Positions 1-5,627 of a stretch of DNA of 5,627 nt are shown piece by piece. The DNA lies in NCBI GenBank assembly GCA_036554605.1, contig DATBMY010000245.1, forward strand, positions 1 through 5,627, in the 5' to 3' direction. The first letter of the stretch is position 1. Every line of letters begins with the position of its first letter. The DNA is from DATBMY01 sp036554605. GTDB taxonomy: Bacteria; Acidobacteriota; Blastocatellia; UBA7656. The translations under genes and the position numbers were made by a program. A model generated the notes under the pieces. The model was not told where the DNA came from and made no database searches. It saw only the letters and a list, made by a program, of their open reading frames with translations.

Positions 1-987
1 GACTCTCACATCAGCGATTGCCACGAGGTCGGCGCAGACTCTCAGGCCATCTGCGGCTGGAACGGGCCCGGCCCCTTCAAGATCGTCAACAACTACCTTG
101 AGGGCGCTGCCGAAAACGTCATGTTCGGTGGGGCAGATCCGAGCATTCCAGAGCTTGTCCCCTCTGACATCGAGTTCCGCCGCAACCACCTGGCCAAGCC
201 TCTATCGTGGAAGCGCGACGACCCCTCATTCGCCGGCAAACGCTGGAGCATCAAGAACCTGTTCGAGCTCAAGAACGCTCGCCGCGTCCTGATAGATGGA
301 AACCTCATGGAGTACAACTGGCTGGACGCCCAGACCGGATACGCAGTGGTGCTGAAGTCGGCCAACTCCAGCGGCCGGGCTCCCTGGGCGGTGACCGAAG
401 ACGTCACGTTCACCAACAACATAGTCCGCCACTCGGGTGCGGGCATAAACATACTCGGACGTGACTACCGTGACCCCAGCCAGCAGGTGAAGAGGATAAG
501 TATCAAGAACAACCTATTCTATGGCATAGACAGGCAGAGGTGGGGGGGCGACGGGGCCTTCCTGAAGATAACCGAGGCCGAAGCGGTGACCGTCGACGGC
601 AACACGATCATACAGACCGGGCACATCCTGAAGCCGTACGGGCTGCCAAACGGGGGCTTCGTCTTCACCAATAATCTGACCCTGCATAACAAGTACGGCG
701 TGAAGGGCGACAGCGCGCGCGTCGGCAATGAGAGTCTGGAAAAATACTTTGCCGGGGCGGTCTTTAAGAAAAACGTGATCATAGGGGGTAAGAAAGTCAA
801 TTACCCCGCAGACAACTTTTTCCCCATCTCGCTCGATGAGGTAGGCATCGCCAGTGCGGCTCAAAGCGCGCACGGCCAGCCTGGCTCCATCCCTTATAAA
901 CAGGCGGAAATCAATGGGCAGACAATCGGCTGTAATACAAGCGAATTGAGAGCGGCAGTAGGTTCCATGGAAGGGGTTTTATGGTGA
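1..987 (+). CDS. Right-handed parallel beta-helix repeat protein, 5' partial
   Basis: The frame is open from base 1, giving 328 visible residues and a TGA at 985-987; the true start lies upstream of the window. The ATG at 121 is not a credible start because it falls inside a continuous conserved-looking block (C18-G-W-N-G-P-G-P25 through F42-G-G-A-D-P47). The body is a ladder of short hydrophobic strands ending in Asn: IEFRRN, VLIDGN, VTFTNN, ISIKNN, VTVDGN, FVFTNN and VFKKN. This is the expected pattern of a right-handed parallel beta-helix with stacked Asn at the turns. Such folds occur in polysaccharide lyases, epimerases and carbohydrate-binding surface proteins, usually exported. The missing N-terminus hides any signal peptide, and I cannot assign catalytic residues. 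It overlaps the next glycosyltransferase gene by 7 bases, so a role in processing or binding the polymer made by this cluster is an inference. The fold is well supported; the function is unknown. Confidence 0.85.
   Translation, partial: DSHISDCHEVGADSQAICGWNGPGPFKIVNNYLEGAAENVMFGGADPSIPELVPSDIEFRRNHLAKPLSWKRDDPSFAGKRWSIKNLFELKNARRVLIDGNLMEYNWLDAQTGYAVVLKSANSSGRAPWAVTEDVTFTNNIVRHSGAGINILGRDYRDPSQQVKRISIKNNLFYGIDRQRWGGDGAFLKITEAEAVTVDGNTIIQTGHILKPYGLPNGGFVFTNNLTLHNKYGVKGDSARVGNESLEKYFAGAVFKKNVIIGGKKVNYPADNFFPISLDEVGIASAAQSAHGQPGSIPYKQAEINGQTIGCNTSELRAAVGSMEGVLW
969..976 (+). promoter_or_regulatory. Ribosome binding site for the GT2 gene
   Basis: GGAAGGGG lies inside the 3' end of the beta-helix gene, 4 bases before ATG 981 and 7 before an in-frame GTG at 984. 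It supports a start at 981 (or possibly 984) over the internal ATGs at 993 and 999, which lie too far away. Confidence 0.55.
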
Positions 988-1988
988 GCTCGATGAATAT
1001 GCAGGAGACGAGGTTCGGCAAGACGGAGTCCGGGCCCGCCGTGAGCATTATCATCCCCGTTTATAATGCCGCTCGGTTTATCGGCGAGGCTCTCGATTCC
1101 GTCTTCGCTCAAACATTTACTGATTTTGAAGCCATCGTCGTTAATGACGGCTCGTCCGACAAGAAGGAGCTTGAGCTTGCGATTGAGCCATATCGCGAGC
1201 GGATTGTTTATATAGAGCAAGAGAATCGTGGAGTAAGCGCCGCGCGAAACAGCGGCATAAGGGCGGCCCGGGGTCGTTACATTGCGCTGCTCGATAGCGA
1301 CGATATATGGGAGCCTGAATATCTGGCCGTTCAAGTGGAAGCGCTTGAGCGCGAGCCCGGACTTGATGTGGTTTTTCCAAACGCCCTGATCTTCGGTGAC
1401 TCGCCCCACGCCGGGAAAAAGTACCAAGATGTGAACCCCGCGGAAGGCGATGTTACGTTCGAGCGGCTAGTCACGCAAAAGTGTTACGTATGGGTTGGAG
1501 TCACAGCGCGGCGCGAAGTGATCGTCAACGCGGGCATGTTCGACGAGTCTTTGCGTAGCGTAGAAGATTTCGACCTGTGGCTGCGCATCGTTAAACGCGG
1601 GGGGCGTATCGGCTATCACCGCCGCGTCCTCGCTCGCTACCGCAAGAGGGTCGGGAGCCTCTCAGCCGACCCGGCATGGATGTTCCAGAACATCTTTCGC
1701 GTCCTGGAGAAAGCCCGACAGACCTTAGATCTCACCGCGTCCGAACTCCGGGTATTGGAGAGGGGGATGGCCCGCTTCCGCGCGACCAAACGATTGTACG
1801 ACGGGAAGAAGGCTCTCTTTCGCGGCGACGCGAAAGAAGCAGGCGTGGCATTAAGCGAGGCCAATCTGTTCTTCAAGAGTCTTAAGATTAATCTGGTACT
1901 ACTATCATTACGTTTCGCCCCGTGGCTCATTCTACGGGCTTACGACATACGCGACAGATTCGTTCCGAGGGCGAGCACCAGAGTTTGA
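981..1988 (+). CDS. Family 2 glycosyltransferase (GT-A fold)
   Basis: A 335-residue protein predicted to transfer a sugar from a nucleotide-sugar donor to a growing glycan at the cytoplasmic face of the inner membrane. The N-terminal GT-A domain starts at VSIIIPVYN (21-29). It continues with the nucleotide-binding NDGSSD (55-60), the QENRGVSAARNSGI segment (80-93) and the metal-binding DSDD (105-108), the family's DxD-type motif. SVEDFDLWLRI contains the usual ED pair (E195, D196), where family 2 enzymes carry the catalytic base. The C-terminal third is variable, mostly helical in appearance, and ends in a hydrophobic stretch (LKINLVLLSLRFAPWLILRAY, starting near residue 302) that could attach to the membrane. 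Length is normal for a single-domain GT2. The start overlaps the beta-helix stop by 7 bases, implying co-transcription and probably coupled translation. Donor and acceptor cannot be predicted. The long antisense frame beneath it is a shadow. Confidence 0.93.
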   Translation: MVSSMNMQETRFGKTESGPAVSIIIPVYNAARFIGEALDSVFAQTFTDFEAIVVNDGSSDKKELELAIEPYRERIVYIEQENRGVSAARNSGIRAARGRYIALLDSDDIWEPEYLAVQVEALEREPGLDVVFPNALIFGDSPHAGKKYQDVNPAEGDVTFERLVTQKCYVWVGVTARREVIVNAGMFDESLRSVEDFDLWLRIVKRGGRIGYHRRVLARYRKRVGSLSADPAWMFQNIFRVLEKARQTLDLTASELRVLERGMARFRATKRLYDGKKALFRGDAKEAGVALSEANLFFKSLKINLVLLSLRFAPWLILRAYDIRDRFVPRASTRV

Positions 1989-2011
1989 TGTATCCGGGAA
2001 TAAACATACAT
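1988..2011 (+). repeat. Small AT-rich inverted repeat in the GT2-GT4 gap
   Basis: ATGTAT (1988-1993) and ATACAT (2006-2011) are exact inverted copies separated by 12 bases. They sit immediately before the AGAGGA ribosome binding site of the truncated asnB-like ORF. A 6-bp A/T-dominated stem is weak and has no following T-run, so this is not a terminator. Chance is a plausible explanation; it could also be a minor mRNA structure at the junction. Confidence 0.2.
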
Positions 2012-2012
2012 T

Positions 2013-2018
2013 AGAGGA
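2013..2018 (+). promoter_or_regulatory. Ribosome binding site of the truncated asnB-like ORF
   Basis: AGAGGA sits 9 bases before ATG 2028, a normal Shine-Dalgarno position. It indicates that translation entering this junction would begin at the MCGIAGF mini-ORF, and not at the GT4 ATG 32 bases further on. Confidence 0.55.
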
Positions 2019-2027
2019 CAACTTGAT

Positions 2028-2063
2028 ATGTGCGGCATTGCTGGATTTGTAGAGGCGACATGA
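2028..2063 (+). pseudogene. Truncated asparagine synthase N-terminus (11-codon remnant or leader ORF)
   Basis: ATG 2028 opens an 11-codon frame reading MCGIAGFVEAT and ending at TGA 2061-2063. The first seven residues are the hallmark N-terminus of class II glutamine amidotransferases of the asparagine synthase family, in which Cys2 becomes the N-terminal nucleophile. The window's own asnB at 5380 starts with the same seven residues. The similarity stops after about ten residues, where the GT4 start codon (2060-2062) overlaps the stop as ATGA. No other part of an asparagine synthase is visible here, so it cannot encode a working enzyme. The simplest reading is a deletion or recombination scar that removed an asnB and left its ribosome binding site and start. 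Because it precedes the GT4 gene with a stop-start overlap, it may now serve as a leader whose translation feeds ribosomes into the GT4 gene. The motif is seen directly; both origin and role are inference. Confidence 0.6.
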
Positions 2064-3292
2064 GAGCGAAGAAGAACATCCTACAGCTCGTCGACAGCTT
2101 CAACGAGGGCGGCTCCGAACGGCAGGCCGTTCAGCTCACGCGGCTGCTTCAGGAGAGCGACCGCTACAGACTTCACGTGGCTTGTCTCAACCGCACGGGT
2201 CGGCTGCGCGAGGAGATAGAGCGCCTAGGAATAGTTGATGTGCCGGAGTATCCCTTGAAGAGCTTTTATGACCGCAATGCAGCAGCGCAGCTAAGACGTT
2301 TCGCGGCATTCTTGCGCGAACGAGAAATCGATGTAGTGCATACGCATGACTACTACACGAATATCTTTGGGATGGCGGGCACACGGCTCGCGGGCGTGAG
2401 CGTCCGCATCGCGTCCCGGCGCCAATCATCCGTCCGCGCGGCGTCAAAAAGATTCGTAGAGCGCCTCGCGTATAATCTCTCCCACGCGGTGGTCGCCAAC
2501 TGCGAGGAAGTGCGAACGCAGCTGGTAAGAGAGGGCGTGCCCCCGCATAAGATCAAGACCATCTACAATGGGCTCGACACGGGGCGTGTAATGGTCAAGC
2601 CCGGTGCTACGCGTGACGAGATGCTAGCCCGACTTGGCCTGCCGCGCGACGGTCGCCGCAGCTTCGTCACCATCGTGGCAAATATACGCGCGGTGAAAGA
2701 TCACGCCACCTTCCTGCGCGCGGCCCGCCGCGTGCGGGCGACCCTGCCGCACGCCAGGTTCGTCATCGCTGGCGGAGGGGAGCTGACCGACTCCACGCGC
2801 GAGCTCGCTGCCCTGCTCACCTTGCAAGACGACGTTTTCTTCACGGGACCATGCGAGAGAGTGGCGGAGCTGCTCTCGATCTCCGATGTATGCGTCTTGA
2901 GCTCGGTCTCGGAAGGATTCTCCAACGCCATTCTCGAATACATGGCCGCGGGCCGCCCCGTCGTGGCCACGGATGTTGGCGGCGCGCGCGAAGCGGTGGT
3001 CGAAGGCGAAACGGGATACCTCGTGCAGAGGGGAGATGACCGGGCCATGGCCGAGCGCATAGCCGAGCTGCTTCAGGACCCGGCGCGGGCGCGGGCAATG
3101 GGAGAGCGGGGCAGACGCCTGATCGAGAGTAAGTTCTCTTGCGAGGAGCAACTCAGCCGCACGAGCGAGCTGTATGACGAATTGCTGGCGAACAACCGCA
3201 TTGTTACACGCAGCCAGAGACGTATGGCGCGAGGACATTTAAGCCCGGCCGACGCTCGGCTCAAGTTCGAGAAGGGATATAAAGAGGAATAA
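2060..3292 (+). CDS. Family 4 glycosyltransferase (GT-B fold)
   Basis: A 410-residue, normal-length GT4 enzyme, probably a retaining transferase adding a sugar to a lipid-linked glycan in the cytoplasm. ATG 2060 is chosen because the protein then begins MRAKKNILQLVDSFNEGGSE, a typical first strand plus Gly-rich loop. The longer frame from GTG 2030 adds ten residues that are only the asnB-like remnant read in another frame. The N-terminal acceptor domain includes VDVVHTHDYYTN (H94, H96). The C-terminal donor domain starts near VTIVANIRAVKDH, with R210 and K213 in the positions that usually contact the donor phosphates. It continues with the glycine loop FVIAGGGE, then SEGFSNAILE, the E-x7-E motif (E285, E293), followed by AAGRPVVATDVGG. 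Initiation is probably by coupling, since the start overlaps the preceding mini-ORF stop as ATGA; its own AGAGG (2051-2055) is only 4 bases away. The next gene begins 8 bases downstream. Donor and acceptor are unknown. Confidence 0.93.
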   Translation: MRAKKNILQLVDSFNEGGSERQAVQLTRLLQESDRYRLHVACLNRTGRLREEIERLGIVDVPEYPLKSFYDRNAAAQLRRFAAFLREREIDVVHTHDYYTNIFGMAGTRLAGVSVRIASRRQSSVRAASKRFVERLAYNLSHAVVANCEEVRTQLVREGVPPHKIKTIYNGLDTGRVMVKPGATRDEMLARLGLPRDGRRSFVTIVANIRAVKDHATFLRAARRVRATLPHARFVIAGGGELTDSTRELAALLTLQDDVFFTGPCERVAELLSISDVCVLSSVSEGFSNAILEYMAAGRPVVATDVGGAREAVVEGETGYLVQRGDDRAMAERIAELLQDPARARAMGERGRRLIESKFSCEEQLSRTSELYDELLANNRIVTRSQRRMARGHLSPADARLKFEKGYKEE

Positions 3293-3300
3293 GGGCAATC

Positions 3301-4464
3301 ATGAGTCTTGAAGCAAAAGGTGAAAGCGACGGCGCACGCCCCGTACTTCGGGTTTTGATGGTGGCTCCGTCGCTTGACATACTGGGCGGTCAGGCGGTAC
3401 AGGCGGCCCGCCTGCTCGCTCGCATGCGCGAAGAAGCGCGGTTGCAAGTTTCGTTTTTGCCTATTAACCCGAGGCTGCCCGGCGTACTGAGCAAGCTCCA
3501 GGCAATCAAATATGTGCGCACGGTCGTAACCTCGTTGCTATATATAGCACTTCTTCTGGCCCGCGTGGGCAGGTACGACGTCGTACATATCTTCTCGGCG
3601 TCATACCTGTCGTTTCTCATTGCCCCGACGCCGGCCATTCTCATAGCCAGGCTCTACGGCAAGAAGATCGTGCTCAATTATCGCAGCGGGGAAGCAGAAG
3701 ACCACCTGAGACGATGGCGGCACACCGCACTCCCCATAATCCGTCTGGTCGATGCCATCGTCGTGCCCTCCGGGTACCTGGTCGATGTTTTCGCGCGATT
3801 CGGGCTGAAGGCCGAATCGATCTTCAATATCGTGGATGTCGAACGTTTCGGCTTTCGCAGCCCTCAGGCTCTGCGCCCCGTATTCTTGTCGAACCGCAAC
3901 CTCGAACCGCTCTACAACGTCGGTTGTATTCTACGCGCTTTTGCCATCATTCAGCGCCGGTTCACCGAAGCGCGCTTGACGATAGTCGGCGACGGGAGTC
4001 AGAGGGCAGGGCTTGAGAAGCTCGCGTCGGAACTCGGCCTGCGCAACGCCGAATTCATAGGTCGCATCGCGCCCGATAGAATGCCAATAGTTTACGACGA
4101 CGCCGACATTTATTTGAACAGCTCGGACATCGATAACATGCCCGGCTCTATCATTGAGTCTTTCGCAGCGGGCCTGCCCGTGGTGACGACCGACGCCGGG
4201 GGCATTCCTTATATAGTCTCTGACGGCGAGACGGGGCGACTCGTCGGGCGTGGGGATCACCGGCAGATGGCCGCGATGGCCATCCGTTTGCTCGAAGACC
4301 CGGCCCTGGCGGCGAAAATCATAAATCAGGCAAAAGACGAGTGCCGAAAGTATAGCTGGGCGGCAGTAAGAAACCGATGGATCAGTCTCTATTATGAACT
4401 GGCGCATGGAGCGGTGCTTGAAACAAAACGGCGCCGCGAAGCACCGGCAGAGGGAGGAAGGTGA
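3301..4464 (+). CDS. Divergent family 4 glycosyltransferase (GT-B fold)
   Basis: A 387-residue GT4 enzyme. The first strand and loop are VLMVAPSLDILGGQAVQAA (from about residue 18). YDVVHIFSASYLSF follows a hydrophobic stretch (TVVTSLLYIALLLARVG, about 74-90) and precedes another (LSFLIAPTPAILIARLYG); both may dip into the membrane. The donor domain contains SNRNLEPLYNV, with R199 retained but no Lys at the place where family members usually have one. It then has LTIVGDGS and DNMPGSIIESFAAGLPVVTTDAGG. In the E-x7-E motif the first Glu is Asp (D278) and the second is E286. I recall a GT4 subgroup with this DNMP signature, so it is probably a natural variant and not a dead enzyme. AAGGG at 3291-3295, 5 bases upstream, supports ATG 3301. 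The gene follows the first GT4 by 8 bases and overlaps the methyltransferase by one. The two GT4 proteins are too dissimilar to be a recent duplication. Substrate unknown. Confidence 0.92.
   Translation: MSLEAKGESDGARPVLRVLMVAPSLDILGGQAVQAARLLARMREEARLQVSFLPINPRLPGVLSKLQAIKYVRTVVTSLLYIALLLARVGRYDVVHIFSASYLSFLIAPTPAILIARLYGKKIVLNYRSGEAEDHLRRWRHTALPIIRLVDAIVVPSGYLVDVFARFGLKAESIFNIVDVERFGFRSPQALRPVFLSNRNLEPLYNVGCILRAFAIIQRRFTEARLTIVGDGSQRAGLEKLASELGLRNAEFIGRIAPDRMPIVYDDADIYLNSSDIDNMPGSIIESFAAGLPVVTTDAGGIPYIVSDGETGRLVGRGDHRQMAAMAIRLLEDPALAAKIINQAKDECRKYSWAAVRNRWISLYYELAHGAVLETKRRREAPAEGGR
4453..4457 (+). promoter_or_regulatory. Ribosome binding site deciding the methyltransferase start
   Basis: GGAGG inside the end of the GT4 gene is 6 bases before ATG 4464 but only 3 before the in-frame GTG at 4461. 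The spacing favours ATG 4464, which also gives the common TGATG stop-start overlap. Confidence 0.65.
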
Positions 4465-5339
4465 TGAGCACGAGTTCGCGCGCGGGTAAAGTGATGAGCT
4501 TGCCGCTGACAGAGATGGCGCGGGGCGAAAGGTTTGAGTTCGGCAAGAACTGGAGTCGATTTCTCACCGTGCTGGACGAGGACCGCATATTGAAAGCGGA
4601 GCAATCATTAAAAGCGATGCTCGAGATCGAGGACCTCAAAGGCGCGAGTTTTCTCGACATCGGGTCGGGAAGCGGCCTTTCGAGTCTTGTTGCGCGGCGA
4701 CTGGGCGCGCGCGTGCATTCATTCGATTACGATCCGCAATCGGTCGCCTGCACGGCCGAACTCAAGCGCCGGTACTTTCCAGGCGACGGCGATTGGACGG
4801 TGGAAGAAGCGTCCGCCCTGGATCGTGAATATCTACTTTCTCTAGGCAAGTTCGACGTCGTCTACTCGTGGGGAGTTTTGCACCATACGGGCAGCATGTG
4901 GCAGGCGCTGGAGAATGCGCGGCTGCCGGTCGCGCCGGGCGGCAAGCTGTTTGTCGCCATCTACAACGACATGGGCAGCCAGAGCTTACGCTGGCGCGCG
5001 ATAAAGCGTTTTTATAATCGGTTGCCTCGTTACCTGAAGGCGCCCTTTGCCGCCATAGTGATGTTACCTCAGGAAGGCAAATCGGCCTTTCGTTCCCTCC
5101 TCGCTTTGAAGCCGGGCCGCTACATCCAATCCTGGACTCACTACAGCCAACGCCGAGGCATGAGCCACTGGCATGACATTGTGGACTGGGTCGGCGGGTA
5201 TCCGTACGAGGTGGCCAGGCCGGAAGAAATCTTCGAGTACTATAAGGCGAGGGGGTTCACCCTGACGAAGTTGAAGTGTGGCGGCGTCGGGCTTGGTTGT
5301 TGTGAGTACGTATTCTTGAATGATGCGCAGGACGGTTAG
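4464..5339 (+). CDS. Class I SAM-dependent methyltransferase
   Basis: A 291-residue Rossmann-fold methyltransferase, predicted to move a methyl group from S-adenosylmethionine to a sugar or other cluster product. Motif I is LDIGSGSG (64-71). The second strand ends in HSFDYDP, with D88 in the position that usually binds the adenosine ribose. Motif IV region is FDVVYSWGVLHHTG (130-143), where the HH pair is typical of UbiE/UbiG-like methyltransferases, followed by PGGKLFVAIYND. The C-terminal part carries SHWHDIVDWVGGYPYEVA and GGVGLGCCEYVFLN, a tail I recognise from methyltransferases found in glycan clusters. It is longer than a minimal methyltransferase domain but normal for that group. The start at ATG 4464 overlaps the GT4 stop by one base, so translation is probably coupled. 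O-methylation of a sugar is the likely role from context; N-methylation or a lipid substrate cannot be excluded. Confidence 0.9.
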   Translation: MSTSSRAGKVMSLPLTEMARGERFEFGKNWSRFLTVLDEDRILKAEQSLKAMLEIEDLKGASFLDIGSGSGLSSLVARRLGARVHSFDYDPQSVACTAELKRRYFPGDGDWTVEEASALDREYLLSLGKFDVVYSWGVLHHTGSMWQALENARLPVAPGGKLFVAIYNDMGSQSLRWRAIKRFYNRLPRYLKAPFAAIVMLPQEGKSAFRSLLALKPGRYIQSWTHYSQRRGMSHWHDIVDWVGGYPYEVARPEEIFEYYKARGFTLTKLKCGGVGLGCCEYVFLNDAQDG

Positions 5340-5379
5340 CGAATCTCAGTCTGGCGTTTGGTAAATGGTCTAATTATAT

Positions 5380-5627
5380 ATGTGTGGAATTGCCGGTTTC
5401 ATCAACAGGGAGAGTCTTCCGGACGAACGGGAGAGCAAGGCAACGCTCGTGCGGATGTGCCACGCGATCAGGCACCGGGGGCCTGACGATCAGGGCATAC
5501 TGGTCGAGCCGGGAGTCGCGCTGGGAATGCGCCGGCTTTCGATCATCGACCTCGCGGGCGGGCGACAGCCGATCTCGGGGGAGGACGGAAGTATCACAGT
5601 CGTATTCAACGGTGAGATATACAACTA
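5380..5627 (+). CDS. asnB: Asparagine synthase (glutamine-hydrolysing)-like amidotransferase, 3' partial
   Basis: The first 82 residues are visible before the right edge, all within the N-terminal class II glutamine amidotransferase domain. Cys2 in MCGIAGF is the predicted nucleophile, exposed after Met removal. RHRGPDD (31-37), MRRLSIIDL (50-58) and FNGEIYN (76-82) are the family's glutamine-binding blocks; R52, N77 and E79 match the Arg, Asn and Glu known to hold glutamine in the Escherichia coli AsnB family. The downstream synthetase domain, which would adenylate a carboxylate, lies outside the window. In glycan clusters AsnB-like proteins often amidate uronic acids or related groups, so the gene may not make free asparagine; this is inference. 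It starts 40 bases after the methyltransferase stop. That gap has no clear Shine-Dalgarno sequence: the bases just before ATG are AT-rich (TAATTATAT). The seven-residue start is shared with the truncated ORF at 2028. Confidence 0.93.
   Translation, partial: MCGIAGFINRESLPDERESKATLVRMCHAIRHRGPDDQGILVEPGVALGMRRLSIIDLAGGRQPISGEDGSITVVFNGEIYN

Noticed and set aside
514..873. 119-residue minus-strand frame opposite the beta-helix gene
   Set aside because: No motif or ribosome site supports it, and the plus strand encodes a regular beta-helix ladder across the same bases.
121..987. ATG 121 as the start of the beta-helix gene
   Set aside because: The same frame is open to base 1, and the conserved-looking Gly/Asn-rich block runs through the ATG. 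The gene is cut by the window edge.
894..1427. 177-residue open frame on the minus strand
   Set aside because: It lies antisense across the beta-helix/GT2 junction, has no recognisable domain, and the plus-strand genes show clear family motifs. It is a shadow frame of GC-rich coding DNA.
1988..2014. Mini-ORF MYPGINIH starting at ATG 1988, overlapping the GT2 stop as TGATG
   Set aside because: Eight codons, no ribosome site of its own and no recognisable family. The TGATG overlap is suggestive but can easily arise by chance.
2624..3238. 204-residue open frame on the minus strand
   Set aside because: It is fully antisense to the GT4 donor domain, and its composition is Arg/Ala/His-rich with no motif, as expected from a shadow.
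4461..4463. GTG 4461 as the methyltransferase start
   Set aside because: It would be only 3 bases from GGAGG; ATG 4464 has better spacing and a standard stop-start overlap. The difference is one residue.
5357..5379. Possible promoter -10 (TAATTA) before asnB
   Set aside because: No -35 element lies at a suitable distance, and the hexamer ends 3 bases before the ATG, too close even for a leaderless transcript. The genes upstream appear co-transcribed.
5340..5379. Terminator between the methyltransferase and asnB
   Set aside because: No GC-rich stem followed by a T-run is present in these 40 bases.
1..5627. CRISPR array, tRNA or rRNA genes, insertion sequence or transposase
   Set aside because: No regular direct repeats, RNA-gene signatures or transposase-like frames were seen; nearly all the window is covered by coding sequence of the glycan cluster.

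Overview
The window is a single-direction (+ strand) segment of a surface or extracellular polysaccharide biosynthesis locus from a GC-rich bacterium. The beta-helix protein, with its Cys-Gly-Trp-Asn-Gly-Pro-Gly-Pro block followed by an FGGADP block, resembles proteins I associate with Acidobacteriota (Blastocatellia-like genomes). The phylum assignment is an inference from memory and is not proven by the window.

Layout: (1) 1-987, the 3' part of a right-handed parallel beta-helix protein that runs in from the left edge. (2) 981-1988, a family 2 (GT-A) glycosyltransferase overlapping it by 7 bases. (3) 1989-2059, a short gap that holds an 11-codon ORF (2028-2063) reading MCGIAGFVEAT, the N-terminus of an asparagine synthase/class II glutamine amidotransferase, cut off after about ten residues. 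(4) 2060-3292, a family 4 (GT-B) glycosyltransferase whose ATG overlaps the stop of that small ORF. (5) 3301-4464, a second, more divergent GT4 enzyme. (6) 4464-5339, a class I SAM-dependent methyltransferase, joined to the previous gene by a TGATG overlap. (7) 5380-5627, the start of an intact-looking asnB-type glutamine amidotransferase that runs off the right edge.

All genes are co-directional, with overlaps or gaps of at most 71 bases. No terminator or convincing promoter is visible, so the segment looks like the interior of one operon. The likely joint job is stepwise assembly of an oligosaccharide or polysaccharide repeat unit (three glycosyltransferases), its decoration (O-methylation, and amidation by the AsnB-like enzyme), and possibly binding or processing of the polymer by the beta-helix protein. 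The sugars and the order of steps cannot be read from the sequence.

The most unusual signal is the truncated asnB start at 2028-2063. It has its own Shine-Dalgarno sequence, lies in frame with its own ATG, and differs from the downstream asnB start only at synonymous third positions across the first seven codons. It looks like the scar of a lost or replaced asnB gene, now acting as (or preserved as) a leader ORF translationally coupled to the GT4 gene. Apart from this, the region is an ordinary glycan cluster. I see no convincing new defence, mobile or RNA system.
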